This document shows, in pieces, positions 1-8,336 of a stretch of DNA of 36,474 nucleotides (its first letter is position 1; every line of letters begins with the position of its first letter). Source of the DNA: Yoonia sp. (GTDB lineage Bacteria; Pseudomonadota; Alphaproteobacteria; Rhodobacterales; Rhodobacteraceae); the NCBI RefSeq assembly GCF_014859355.1, contig NZ_JACUUJ010000027.1, positions 1 to 36,474 of the forward strand, written 5' to 3'. Position numbers and translations under genes: made by a program. The notes below the pieces were generated by a model that was not told where the DNA came from, searched no databases, and was given only the letters and a program-made list of their open reading frames with translations.

Positions 1-74
1 TGGAGGCGAGTACCGGAATCGAACCGGTCTACACGGATTTGCAATCCGCTGCATAACCTACCTGCCCACTCGCC
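1..74 (-). tRNA. tRNA-Cys (GCA anticodon)
   Basis: Read on the minus strand, the sequence folds as a complete cloverleaf. A 7-bp acceptor stem (GGCGAGT with ACTCGCC) is followed by a D arm, a 5-bp anticodon stem with one G-U pair, and a loop TTGCAAA that places GCA as the anticodon. The T arm is ACCGG/CCGGT around TTCGATT. The discriminator base is U, as expected for cysteine tRNAs, and the CCA end is encoded in the genome. The 3' end lies at base 1 of the window. The product delivers cysteine at UGC and UGU codons. Confidence 0.97.
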
Positions 75-198
75 GCTGGCTGGCAGATATACCATGCCCA
101 ATGGCTGTGCAAGCCACTGTGCGGCGCGATCAACCGTTGCCGCCGGGATTCTTCTGTGGCATGAAATATCAACAGAACTGAACGAAAGAGTTTAGACC

Positions 199-852
199 GT
201 GACCGATTACGCAAAACGCCGCATGATGATGGTGGACACGCAAGTGCGCCCATCCGATGTGACAAAATTCCCGATCATTGACTCCATGCTGTCAGTTCCG
301 CGCGAAGAATTTGTGCCGGAAAACCTGCGCGAGGCGGCGTACGTTGGCGAAAACCTTGACCTAGGTGGCGGGCGTGTCTTGCTTGAACCGCGCACATTCG
401 CAAAAATCCTTGACGCTCTGGACATTCAGCCGCGGCATGTAGCGCTGGATCTGGGGTGTGGCTTGGGGTATTCGACGGCGGTGCTGGCGCAACTGTGCGA
501 ATTTGTTGTCGCCGTCGAAGATAACGCCGACCGCGCGGCAGAGGCGCAGGCGCTTCTGTCCCGGCGCGATGTCGATAATGCCGCTGTCATGGAAGGACCG
601 CTTGCTTTGGGCGCGGCCAAATCGGCACCCTACGACATCATCATCGTCGAGGGCGCGGTCGAGCAAGTGCCAGATGCCTTACTGGATCAATTGCGCGAAG
701 GCGGCCGGATCGGTTGTATTTTTGCAGAAGGTGCGCTGGGGGTCGTGCGGGTCGGTCATAAGATCGACGGCGTCGTCAACTGGCGTTTTTCGTTTAACGC
801 CAGCGCCCCGGTCCTGCCCGATTTCATTAAGGCAAAGGCCTTTTCGCTTTAA
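199..852 (+). CDS. Protein-L-isoaspartate O-methyltransferase-like protein
   Basis: This is a 217-residue SAM-dependent methyltransferase of the PCMT family, which repairs isoaspartyl residues in ageing proteins in the cytoplasm. The SAM-binding motif I is visible as DLGCGLGYS at residues 84-92. The N-terminal part ([15 protein letters not shown], residues 12-26) is typical of the alphaproteobacterial branch of the family. The start is a GTG at 199, preceded by the purine-rich sequence GAAAGAG; no nearby ATG gives the full N terminus. The gene lies 54 bases upstream of a TolC gene, so the two may be co-transcribed. Alphaproteobacterial members of this branch are diverged, and repair activity is inferred from the family and not shown by the sequence. 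Confidence 0.88.
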   Translation: MTDYAKRRMMMVDTQVRPSDVTKFPIIDSMLSVPREEFVPENLREAAYVGENLDLGGGRVLLEPRTFAKILDALDIQPRHVALDLGCGLGYSTAVLAQLCEFVVAVEDNADRAAEAQALLSRRDVDNAAVMEGPLALGAAKSAPYDIIIVEGAVEQVPDALLDQLREGGRIGCIFAEGALGVVRVGHKIDGVVNWRFSFNASAPVLPDFIKAKAFSL

Positions 853-906
853 ACGACGGGCGGGGCGACAAAGTTGTTCAACAGCGGTTCTTAAGGGGCG
901 CAAGAC

Positions 907-2271
907 ATGATCAGACAAGCCTGCATTTTCGCCACGGCCTTTGTCGTCGCATTTGGCTCGGTTACACCGGCGCGGTCTGAAACGATGGTAGATGCGCTGA
1001 CCTCGGCTTACAACAACTCTGGCCTTTTGGAACAGAACAGGGCGCTTTTGCGGGCGACGGACGAAGATCTGGCGCAAGCCATTGCCGCGACATTGCCCGT
1101 CATAAACTGGTCATTAAGCGCGACAGCAACGCGGCCACGGCCAGCTGGTGCGGATCTTGTTCAGGCGAATGCGCGGATTTCAGGATCGCTGACGCTGTAT
1201 GACGGTGGTATCGGCAAGCTGGCAGTTGACGCACAGAAAGAAACGATTTTGGCAACGCGTCAGTCGCTGCGCAGTGTCGAGCAGGATGTGCTGCGCCGTG
1301 CGGTCGAGGCCTATATGAATGTGCGCCGCGAAACCGAGGTTGTGTCGCTGCGCGAAAATAACGTGCGTTTGATCACGCAGGAGTTCCGCGCCGCGCAGGA
1401 CCGTTTTGAAGTGGGTGAGGTCACGCGCACCGATGTTGCACTGGCCGAGGCACGCCTTGCTGCCGCGCGCAGTCAACTGGCCGCTGCCGAAGGCGCGCGT
1501 GCCCGTGCAGCTGAAGAATTTCGCGCTGCTGTGGGGCGTGCGCCGAATGCGCCGGTGCCGGCCACGCCCGCACCGGTCTCGCGCAACCTTGATGAAGCCA
1601 AAGCCTTTGCCGTGCGCAACCATCCCAGCATCCTGGAAACCCAGCATGCGGTCAGCGCAGCAGAACTGAACATTCGCCGCGCCGAGGCCGCGCTGCGTCC
1701 GTCTGTATCGCTGCAAGGGTTTATCGGCACGGATGCCGATTTTGACGATTCGCGCCAGATCGGTATTCAGGCAGGCGGACCGATCTATAGCGGTGGTCGC
1801 CTGTCCAGCCAGATCCGGCAATTCATGTCGCGCCGGGATGCAACCCGCGCCGGTTTGCATCTGACGCGGTTGGGGGTTGAACAGCAAGTGGGCAATGCCT
1901 TTGCTTTTTTGACGGTCGCACGTGCATCGCGCACCGCATCAGACCAGCAGATCGCAGCAGCCCAAGTGGCCTTTAACGGTGTGCGCGAAGAGGCCGCAGT
2001 CGGCGCGCGCACCACATTGGACGTGCTGAACGCGGAACAGGAACTGTTGGATGCGCGGGCCAACATGATCTCGGCGCAGGCCGACGAAGTGATCGCATCT
2101 TATGCGCTTTTGGCGGCAATGGGGTTGTTGACGGCAGATCATTTGCGTTTGCCGGTCCAGCAATATGATCCGACTATTTACTACAATATGGCCAAGGATG
2201 CGCCCGCAGTGAACTCTGCGCAAGGACAGGCATTGGACCGTGTGCTGCGCGCCATCGGGGAACAACAGTGA
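907..2271 (+). CDS. tolC: TolC family outer membrane efflux/secretion channel
   Basis: A 454-residue TolC-type outer membrane factor, the exit duct for type I secretion and tripartite efflux pumps. An N-terminal signal peptide of about 24 residues (hydrophobic core followed by PARS, then ETMVDAL) directs export. The rest shows the duplicated coiled-coil and strand pattern of the family, with an 'RFEVGEVTRTDVALAEARL' segment in the first repeat and 'VGARTTLDVLNAEQEL' in the second. A good ribosome site (AAGGGG) precedes the ATG at 907. No inner-membrane ABC or adaptor partner is adjacent, so this is probably a general-purpose channel serving partners encoded elsewhere. Length fits the family. 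Confidence 0.93.
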   Translation: MIRQACIFATAFVVAFGSVTPARSETMVDALTSAYNNSGLLEQNRALLRATDEDLAQAIAATLPVINWSLSATATRPRPAGADLVQANARISGSLTLYDGGIGKLAVDAQKETILATRQSLRSVEQDVLRRAVEAYMNVRRETEVVSLRENNVRLITQEFRAAQDRFEVGEVTRTDVALAEARLAAARSQLAAAEGARARAAEEFRAAVGRAPNAPVPATPAPVSRNLDEAKAFAVRNHPSILETQHAVSAAELNIRRAEAALRPSVSLQGFIGTDADFDDSRQIGIQAGGPIYSGGRLSSQIRQFMSRRDATRAGLHLTRLGVEQQVGNAFAFLTVARASRTASDQQIAAAQVAFNGVREEAAVGARTTLDVLNAEQELLDARANMISAQADEVIASYALLAAMGLLTADHLRLPVQQYDPTIYYNMAKDAPAVNSAQGQALDRVLRAIGEQQ

Positions 2272-2331
2272 TTGTTTGATCGCGGGTGTTCCGATAGCAT
2301 GCAGACAATTAGGATTTATCCGGGATGAACA

Positions 2332-2979
2332 ATGTCTGACACGGCACGAACGGACGAAATTGATGATATGATGTCCTCAGTGCGCAAATTTGTATCTCAG
2401 GACGATCGCACCGTTTTGCGTGCGCCAACACAGCAAGAACTAGAGGACGGGCTTGACAAGTTTGTCCTGACCTCGGCCTTTCGGGTTGAAGATGAGCTTT
2501 TCGTCTTGCCGCCGGAAACGGATACGCAGAACGCCGCCGCTGCGAAGCCGCGATCTGACAACGTGCTGGTGCTGGAGCCAGCCCGCCGTTCCGACCGGGC
2601 GGGTCTGGAAGCGACGATCGCGGAACTGGAGGCGGCTGTGACTGCCCGACCTGATGAGTGGGAACCCGACGACGGCGAAGGGCTGACCGATGCCGCATGG
2701 GAAGCCAGCGCATTTCATTTGCATACAATAACCGACGCGGCAGAACCACAAGATGAACGCAATTTCGATACCGGGTCACAGGCTGACCTGCCACCGGCGG
2801 CTGATGCGGCATCGTTGGAAAATGCTTCTTTGATCAATCCCGATGCCCTGCGCGCATTGGTGGTTGAGGTTATTCGCGAAGAATTAAACGGCGAGATTGG
2901 CGAACGCATGACCCGCAATGTGCGCAAGCTGGTGCGACGCGAAATCAACCGTCTGCTGATCAGTCGCGAACTTGACTGA
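2332..2979 (+). CDS. PopZ-like (DUF2497-type) protein
   Basis: A 215-residue hydrophilic, acidic protein without signal peptide or membrane segments. The N terminus (DEIDDMMSSVRKFVSQDD, residues 8-25) resembles the short N-terminal helix of PopZ, whose usual form is an EEILASIRRIIS-like sequence. Residues 60-165 are low in complexity and rich in Asp, Glu, Ala and Pro. The C-terminal 45 residues (about 170-213) form a charged helical region ending in NVRKLVRREINRLL, like the oligomerisation end of DUF2497 proteins. PopZ is the polar scaffold that anchors ParB-parS in Caulobacter. From memory, a position just downstream of tolC is usual for DUF2497 genes in alphaproteobacteria, which supports the call. 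It has its own ribosome site (CCGGGATG) before the ATG at 2332. The assignment rests on pattern similarity only; polar function is inferred. Confidence 0.6.
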   Translation: MSDTARTDEIDDMMSSVRKFVSQDDRTVLRAPTQQELEDGLDKFVLTSAFRVEDELFVLPPETDTQNAAAAKPRSDNVLVLEPARRSDRAGLEATIAELEAAVTARPDEWEPDDGEGLTDAAWEASAFHLHTITDAAEPQDERNFDTGSQADLPPAADAASLENASLINPDALRALVVEVIREELNGEIGERMTRNVRKLVRREINRLLISRELD

Positions 2980-2987
2980 CACGGATT

Positions 2988-4439
2988 TCAGACAGGGCCG
3001 GCACAGGCCAGCAGCGCGTCAAGATCAAGGTGCCTTTCCACATGCTGCGCCAAGGCATCCAGCGTATCGGTGACGCCTGCGGCATAGTCATGCGCTGATG
3101 CCTCAAGGCCAAGCCGGTCCAGAAAGGCGGCCCGAAAGGCATCGGCCGCGAACAGCCCGTGCAAATAGCACCCCATGACCCTGCCATCGGCTGACGTTGC
3201 CCCTTCGCCGCGCCCTTGCACAGACAACCATGCGCGCGCGCAATCTGGCCCCGTGGTGGCGCCCATATGGATTTCATACCCGGAAACCGCGTCGCCAGTC
3301 GGTAAAAAGGTCGCCGCTGACAACGCCAGTCGCTTTTGCGGTTCCATCGTGGTGACGACATCAAGAAAGCCAAGACCTGGCACCCGCGATGGCGGCCCCT
3401 CGATCCCGTCTGCGTCGATGATCTCAGCGCCCAGCATTTGATAGCCGCCACAAATTCCCAACACATGCCCACCGCGCCGCACATGGGCGGTAAGGTCGAT
3501 ATCCCAACCCTGTGCACGGAAATGGGCCAGATCAGCGATCGTCGATTTTGATCCGGGAATGATCACCAGATCTGCGTCACCGGGCAGGGCGCGCCCGGGT
3601 GCGATAATCTCGACGTTGATGCCGGGGGTGGCTGACAGCGGATCAAGGTCGTCGAAATTGGCGATACGGTTCAGGCGAGGCACGGCGATCTTGATGTCAC
3701 CGCCCTGACGGCTGGCAATGTCCATCACATCCTCGGCGGGCAGTTTCCACGCATCGGCAAACCACGGGATAATGCCCAGCGGCGCCCAGCCAGTGCGGGC
3801 GGCGATGATATCCATACCTTCGGCAAAAAGGGTCGCATCACCGCGAAACTTGTTGATCGCAAAGGCGCGGATCAGGGCACGGTCGGCGTCGGGCAGAACC
3901 GCATGGGTGCCGACGATCTGCGCAATCACGCCGCCCCTGTCGATATCGCCGATCAGCACGACAGGCACATTCGCCGCCACGGCAAAGCCCATGTTGGCAA
4001 TGTCACCGGCGCGCAGGTTTACCTCGGCGGGGCTGCCAGCGCCTTCGACGATAACAAGGTCGCGGCCCAATCCGATCCGATTGAAACTGTCCAGCACCGG
4101 CGGCAGCAACTTGGCCTTTTGTGTGCCGTAATCGCGTGCCTTCATCGTGGCAAAGCGTTTACCCTGTACGATCACCTGCGCGCCGATGTCCGTTTCCGGT
4201 TTCAGCAGAACCGGGTTCATATCCACCAAGGGGTCCAGCCCACAGGCCAGCGCTTGCAACGCCTGCGCGCGGCCAATTTCGCCACCGTCGGCGGTGACGG
4301 CGGCGTTGTTGGACATGTTTTGCGGTTTGAATGGGGCCACCGACAGGCCGCGCTGCATACAGGCCCGCGCGATACCCGCAACCAACATCGACTTGCCGAC
4401 GTTCGACCCTGCCCCCTGAATCATGATTGCCCGCGTCAT
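2988..4439 (-). CDS. cobQ: Cobyric acid synthase CobQ
   Basis: A 483-residue glutamine-dependent amidase that converts adenosylcobyrinic a,c-diamide to cobyric acid by four amidations in the aerobic cobalamin pathway. The N-terminal synthetase half opens with the P-loop-like GAGSNVGKS (residues 9-17) and the family pattern QNMSNNA. The C-terminal class I amidotransferase half has its nucleophile Cys330 in [10 protein letters not shown] and the catalytic His427 in GCYLHGLF. Length matches the family. The start at 4439 is preceded by GGGAG. It is not in an operon with other cob genes here: cobS and cobT lie 7-11 kb away on the same strand. Its 3' end nearly touches the convergent gene ending at 2979. 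Confidence 0.97.
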   Translation of the reverse strand: MTRAIMIQGAGSNVGKSMLVAGIARACMQRGLSVAPFKPQNMSNNAAVTADGGEIGRAQALQALACGLDPLVDMNPVLLKPETDIGAQVIVQGKRFATMKARDYGTQKAKLLPPVLDSFNRIGLGRDLVIVEGAGSPAEVNLRAGDIANMGFAVAANVPVVLIGDIDRGGVIAQIVGTHAVLPDADRALIRAFAINKFRGDATLFAEGMDIIAARTGWAPLGIIPWFADAWKLPAEDVMDIASRQGGDIKIAVPRLNRIANFDDLDPLSATPGINVEIIAPGRALPGDADLVIIPGSKSTIADLAHFRAQGWDIDLTAHVRRGGHVLGICGGYQMLGAEIIDADGIEGPPSRVPGLGFLDVVTTMEPQKRLALSAATFLPTGDAVSGYEIHMGATTGPDCARAWLSVQGRGEGATSADGRVMGCYLHGLFAADAFRAAFLDRLGLEASAHDYAAGVTDTLDALAQHVERHLDLDALLACAGPV

Positions 4440-4517
4440 CAGATGTCTCCCGTGCCGGTCTGGTTCTAGGCAGGTCGGAGGTGGCCGGAAAGGGCAGACT
4501 GATGTTTGCCTTTGTCA

Positions 4518-4559
4518 GCAATGCAAAACGCGGCCCTGAAAGACCGCGTTTTGCATTGC
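4518..4559. terminator. Perfect 16-bp inverted repeat, bidirectional terminator candidate
   Basis: Two perfect 16-base arms (4518-4533 and 4544-4559) flank a 10-base loop. The GC core (GCGG/CCGC) is bordered by AAAA on one side and TTTT on the other, so either strand gives a GC-rich stem followed by a short U run. It sits 23 bases downstream of the minus-strand gene ending at 4583 and about 80 bases upstream of cobQ. It most likely ends transcription before cobQ. Confidence 0.8.
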
Positions 4560-4582
4560 ATGCGCACCACTATTTCAAACGA

Positions 4583-4906
4583 TCAGGCGGCTTTCGCCTC
4601 TTGTTCGGCCGCGTTGCGACGTTCACTTTCTTCGCGCGACAGTGCAACAGAAGTCCGCACACCTTTACCCACGAATTCCATCAGACCATTCACAACCCGT
4701 TCGTTCGGGTCGATTCCGGCACAAGACAACACTTCGCGCCCATCCCGCGATCGCGCCCAACGGGCGATCTGTTCTGGACCATTTCCGTATTTCTTGTCAT
4801 CTGCGATTGCATCATCCAACGCTGCAAGCACAACAGCAGCGAACAGTTTACGTGCACGATTACCTTGTTCATTGTTGAACGCGGTACCGTCAACGAAATC
4901 TCTCAT
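4583..4906 (-). CDS. Small conserved-looking protein (possibly DUF6280)
   Basis: A 107-residue soluble protein beginning MRDFVDGTAFNNEQGNRARK and ending in a charged helix rich in Glu and Ala. It has no signal peptide or membrane segment. I do not recognise a function; the sequence recalls a Rhodobacterales-restricted family that may be DUF6280, recalled from memory and uncertain. The start is chosen at the second of two adjacent ATG codons (4906), because AGGA lies six bases upstream of it and only three from the first. The stop codon of a 46-codon ORF overlaps these ATGs, so the pair looks translationally coupled. A strong terminator follows at 4518-4559. Confidence 0.8.
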   Translation of the reverse strand: MRDFVDGTAFNNEQGNRARKLFAAVVLAALDDAIADDKKYGNGPEQIARWARSRDGREVLSCAGIDPNERVVNGLMEFVGKGVRTSVALSREESERRNAAEQEAKAA

Positions 4907-5046
4907 CATGCTTCCTTCTTTTTTTTCTTGTAGTTCCCGAGTAACGCGCAATATGCATGCATTGTGTTGATTCGGGCTTCTTCATTTGGAATGGCTGCTA
5001 TGCATTTATCGCATATCTCATCTTGCAAGCAAGCGTTTTCATCCAT
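4906..5046 (-). CDS. 46-residue ORF coupled to the downstream small protein
   Basis: This short ORF starts MDENACLQDEICDKC and ends in a lysine run followed by EA. It contains four cysteines (residues 6, 12, 15 and 33), two of them in a CDKC pair. Its TGA stop lies inside the ATGATG start of the next gene, and its terminal Lys-Lys-Glu codons supply the next gene's AAGGA ribosome site. This is the usual layout of translational coupling. Against it, its own ribosome site is weak and its codons are AT-richer than those of neighbours (ATA twice, TTA once). It could instead be only the leader of the downstream gene. I do not recognise the family. Confidence 0.5.
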   Translation of the reverse strand: MDENACLQDEICDKCIAAIPNEEARINTMHAYCALLGNYKKKKKEA

Positions 5047-5047
5047 C

Positions 5048-5076
5048 TTGTCATGTTTCCGTTGCACAGATATAGC
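5048..5076 (+). promoter_or_regulatory. Sigma-70-like promoter for efp
   Basis: TTGTCA (5048-5053) and TATAGC (5071-5076) are separated by exactly 17 bases, a good match to a housekeeping promoter. It would give a leader of about 45 bases for efp. A hyphenated inverted repeat, CACAGA-N7-TCTGTG (5065-5083), overlaps the -10 element and the expected start point and could be an operator. The site lies immediately beside the start of the divergent 46-codon ORF. Confidence 0.5.
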
Positions 5077-5128
5077 GTCTGTGAAAAACCAATCAAGCCT
5101 TTCCCACAGATCAATGTGAAGTGACCAA

Positions 5129-5692
5129 ATGCCCAAGATTAACGGTAACGAAATCCGCCCCGGCAATGTGCTGGAACATGAAGGCGGCCTTTGGGCTGCG
5201 GTGAAGGTTGACCATGTCAAACCCGGCAAAGGGGGCGCTTTTGCACAGGTTGAACTGAAGAACCTGCGCGACGGGCGCAAGCTGAACGAAAGGTTCCGGT
5301 CAGCTGACAAGGTCGAACGCGTGCGTCTTGACCAAAAAGACCAGCAGTTCCTGTATGAAGAAGGCGATATGCTGACATTCATGGACAGCGAAACCTATGA
5401 ACAGATCGCCCTGCCTGCGGATATTCTGGGGGACCGGCGGCCGTTCTTGCAAGATGGCATGGTCGTGCATATCGAATATTACGGCGATGAGGCACTGAAT
5501 GTGACCCTGCCCGCGCGTGTTGTCTGCAAAGTTGTGGAAACCGAACCTGCGGTCAAAGGCCAGACGGCGGCAAACAGTTTTAAACCTGCGTTGCTGGACA
5601 ATGGTGTGCGCGTCATGATCCCGCCCTTCGTCGGGCAGGATGAAGATATCGTTGTGAACACTGAATTGTTCGAATACGTCGAACGTGCCTAA
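5129..5692 (+). CDS. efp: Elongation factor P
   Basis: A 187-residue translation factor that binds between the ribosomal P and E sites and relieves stalling at consecutive prolines. The three-domain EF-P architecture is recognisable from end to end, with the tip loop KPGKGGAF (residues 31-38). Lys34 stands at the position that is lysylated in E. coli EF-P, so a modified-lysine type is likely; no modification enzyme gene is in the window. Length is standard. The TAA stop overlaps the TAG stop of the convergent gene at 5689. Confidence 0.98.
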   Translation: MPKINGNEIRPGNVLEHEGGLWAAVKVDHVKPGKGGAFAQVELKNLRDGRKLNERFRSADKVERVRLDQKDQQFLYEEGDMLTFMDSETYEQIALPADILGDRRPFLQDGMVVHIEYYGDEALNVTLPARVVCKVVETEPAVKGQTAANSFKPALLDNGVRVMIPPFVGQDEDIVVNTELFEYVERA

Positions 5693-6426
5693 TCTGTGAT
5701 CTGCGTCAACGTCGCATCACCGGCCTGCATCGGGCCGGTTGCGCGATCAAACCGCAGATAGGCGATCCCCCGATCCCCTGCGACGGTATAAAGCGTGCCT
5801 GCGGGTTTGCCGTCTGCCGTGATCGGTGTGCCGGGTGTTGCGGTGCCGGCTATCTGCACCGGCGCCAGACCTTTTTTCAGTTCGGTCTTGTGTTTCATCC
5901 GGGCGACGATTTCCTGCCCGACAAAACAGCCTTTTTTGAAATCGACGCCGTGAAGCGCCTCGAATCCGGCTTCTAGAATATAGGTGTCGGGGGTCAGTTC
6001 GATCCCGGTTTCCGGGATCAGATAGGCCACGCGCAATGCGTTCCAGTCGGTATCATCGCTGATGTCTGTATCGCCATAGGCGCGCCAGCCAAGCGCGGGG
6101 TTGCGCGGGTCTTGCATTGCATCCTCAGGTGCAGGGCCAGTCCCGCGCGAGACGACCAGATCGGTCTGCGTGATCTGCACGTCGGCGCGCAAACGGTACA
6201 TCCCCAGTCGCTGTGCAAGGGCAGGGGCCACATCACTGGCCACGTCGATCAACAACCTGTCAGGTTGGCCCAGCACAAAGAAGTCGGCGATGAATTTGCC
6301 CTGCGGTGTCAGCAGGGCGGCATAGATGATGCCGTCTGTGGCCTTGGTCACATCGTTGGTGATCAGCCCTTGCAGAAAATCAACCCGGTCGGTCCCGGTC
6401 AGGGCGATGACGGTGCGGTCAGTCAT
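5689..6426 (-). CDS. YgfZ/GcvT-like folate-binding protein
   Basis: A 245-residue protein of the YgfZ/IBA57 family, which uses tetrahydrofolate to support iron-sulfur cluster assembly and repair. The diagnostic motif KGCFVGQE is at residues 165-172. The N-terminal part ([17 protein letters not shown]) matches the GcvT-fold core, and [11 protein letters not shown] is also typical. The start at 6426 gives the canonical N terminus; a longer upstream extension would lie wholly inside the preceding gene. It overlaps the end of the ABC exporter gene by 8 bases, so the two are probably co-translated. Aminomethyltransferase activity is unlikely, because no other glycine-cleavage gene is present. Confidence 0.9.
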   Translation of the reverse strand: MTDRTVIALTGTDRVDFLQGLITNDVTKATDGIIYAALLTPQGKFIADFFVLGQPDRLLIDVASDVAPALAQRLGMYRLRADVQITQTDLVVSRGTGPAPEDAMQDPRNPALGWRAYGDTDISDDTDWNALRVAYLIPETGIELTPDTYILEAGFEALHGVDFKKGCFVGQEIVARMKHKTELKKGLAPVQIAGTATPGTPITADGKPAGTLYTVAGDRGIAYLRFDRATGPMQAGDATLTQITD

Positions 6427-8209
6427 GTGTCTTGTCCTCTGATTGCGTGAATTGCAGCCGGTGCAGATCTGCATAAATGCCGCCGCGCGCCAGCAGGTCG
6501 TCATGCGTGCCCTGATCCACGACGCGGCCCTGATCCATCACGACGATGGAATCCGCGTTGCGCACGGTGGACAGGCGATGCGCGATCACCAGCGTTGTGC
6601 GCCCGGCTGACAGTCTTTCAAGTGCGGCCTGCACAATCGCCTCTGACTTGGTGTCAAGCGCGCTGGTCGCTTCGTCCAGCAGCAGGATCGGCGTGTCGCG
6701 CAACAGCGCGCGGGCGATGGCGACACGCTGTCGCTGCCCGCCTGAAAGGTTGGACCCACGCGGGCCTGCGGGGCTGTCCAGCCCGTTGACAAGGCCGGGT
6801 AAAAAGTCGCTGACATGCGCGGCGTCCAACACGGATTTCAAATGTGTTTCATCCACATCGGTGCGCCCCAGCAAGATATTGTCGCGCAGGGTTTCATCGA
6901 ATAATGCCGCGTCCTGTGTTACCACTGAAAACAGCGCGCGCAGATCAGCCAGCTCCATATCACTGATGGCCGTGTCGCCTATCATAACGCTGCCGCTGGC
7001 TGGTTCGACAAGGCGCGTCAGCACATTGAAAACAGTGCTTTTGCCCGCGCCCGACGCCCCGACCAAGGCGGTCGTCCTGCCTGCGGCGGCGGTGAATGTC
7101 GCGCCCCGCAAAACGGGTAATTCACCATATTGCAACGCGACATCACGCAATGTGATTTCAGGGGCACCTTCGGGCGCAGGGCGCGGTTGGGCCGGTGACA
7201 GGATCGTCGGACGCAGGTTCAGCACCTCACGCAGGCGTTCGACGCTGGCGGCGGCCATTTGCCACTGCCCGCTCATCGCGCCAAGGCGGCGCAGCGGGTC
7301 AAACGCCAGTGACATGGCGGTGAAAAACGCCATGAATTCACCATTTGTCTTTTCGCCTGAAATGATTTCCGAACCGCCATAGATCAGCACGCCCAGAAAA
7401 CCGATGCCTGTCATGATGTCGATCAGCGCAGGCACGGCCGCCTGACCTATGGATGTCTTGACCTCGGCATTGACGCTTTCATCGATCAGTTGATCATAGC
7501 GCCGCGCCTGATAGTCTTCCAGCGCGTTCAGCTTGATGGGGTGGATGCCGTGGAATACCTCGTCCAGGCGCGTCGAGATTCGGCCCGCGATCTGGCGGGC
7601 GCTGCCAGCGCGCCGGCGGATATAGGCCTGCACCAGCAGCGATGGTAGCACCAGCAATGGAATGCCCACCACGGCAATCAGCGTCCAGCGCCAGTCGATC
7701 CACAGCGCGACGGCACATAGCCCGATCAAGGAAATCAGGTCGCGGCCAAGCGCCGTCAGGATCGAACTCCACACGCTATTGATCACGCCCACATCGCCCT
7801 GCACCCGTTCAATCAGTTGGCCCGGCGGGTTGGTCTGATAAAACGCACTGTCCAAAGTCATCAGGTGCCGCAACATATGCCGCCGCATGTCAGCTGCCGC
7901 CAACTGGCTGATCATCGTCATCAGAACCCGCTGCCCGGTGGATGTGACCGCCCGGATCAGGAATATCGCCATGACGCCAAAGCCGACCCAGTAAAGCGCG
8001 GTCGTGTCGCCTTTGGTAAATACATCATCAAACATCGGTTTGACCATTCGGCTGAGCAAGGCCAGCATCGACCCTTCAATCGCCATCATGACCAATGCGC
8101 CACCAAGCAGCAGCTTGTGCTTGCGTAAATAATCGCGCCACAGCCACCAGAACAGCCGAGGCGCTGATTCAGGTTTTGGTGGGGGGCTTGGGAGGTCAGA
8201 AAACGACAT
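6419..8209 (-). CDS. MsbA-type ABC exporter (fused permease and ATPase)
   Basis: A 596-residue half-transporter with an N-terminal six-helix type I exporter domain (about residues 30-310) and a C-terminal nucleotide-binding domain. The Walker A motif GASGAGKS is at 384-391, the signature LSGGQRQR at 488-495, Walker B with catalytic Glu in ILLLDEATS at 508-516, and the switch His544 in IAHRLS. It should act as a homodimer in the inner membrane. Its overall type matches lipid A/multidrug exporters, so lipid flipping is plausible, but the substrate cannot be read from sequence. The start at 8209 is preceded by AAAGG; an upstream in-frame extension lacks a ribosome site. It overlaps the YgfZ-like gene downstream. 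Confidence 0.93.
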   Translation of the reverse strand: MSFSDLPSPPPKPESAPRLFWWLWRDYLRKHKLLLGGALVMMAIEGSMLALLSRMVKPMFDDVFTKGDTTALYWVGFGVMAIFLIRAVTSTGQRVLMTMISQLAAADMRRHMLRHLMTLDSAFYQTNPPGQLIERVQGDVGVINSVWSSILTALGRDLISLIGLCAVALWIDWRWTLIAVVGIPLLVLPSLLVQAYIRRRAGSARQIAGRISTRLDEVFHGIHPIKLNALEDYQARRYDQLIDESVNAEVKTSIGQAAVPALIDIMTGIGFLGVLIYGGSEIISGEKTNGEFMAFFTAMSLAFDPLRRLGAMSGQWQMAAASVERLREVLNLRPTILSPAQPRPAPEGAPEITLRDVALQYGELPVLRGATFTAAAGRTTALVGASGAGKSTVFNVLTRLVEPASGSVMIGDTAISDMELADLRALFSVVTQDAALFDETLRDNILLGRTDVDETHLKSVLDAAHVSDFLPGLVNGLDSPAGPRGSNLSGGQRQRVAIARALLRDTPILLLDEATSALDTKSEAIVQAALERLSAGRTTLVIAHRLSTVRNADSIVVMDQGRVVDQGTHDDLLARGGIYADLHRLQFTQSEDKTHD

Positions 8210-8336
8210 AAGCGGCCTTTGCGGTAGCGGGCTGTCTCGGTCTAGTCGCAAATCGGGTCACGGGCAAGTTGCGCCGGCTTGACGCCGCATCGTCTGTCGT
8301 TAGGGTCGCGCAGAAATACATCCTGAAAGTCAAATC

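Noticed and set aside
5689-6426. The GcvT-like protein as a true glycine-cleavage T protein
   Set aside because: At 245 residues it is shorter than GcvT, it has the YgfZ motif KGCFVGQE, and no gcvH or gcvP is nearby.
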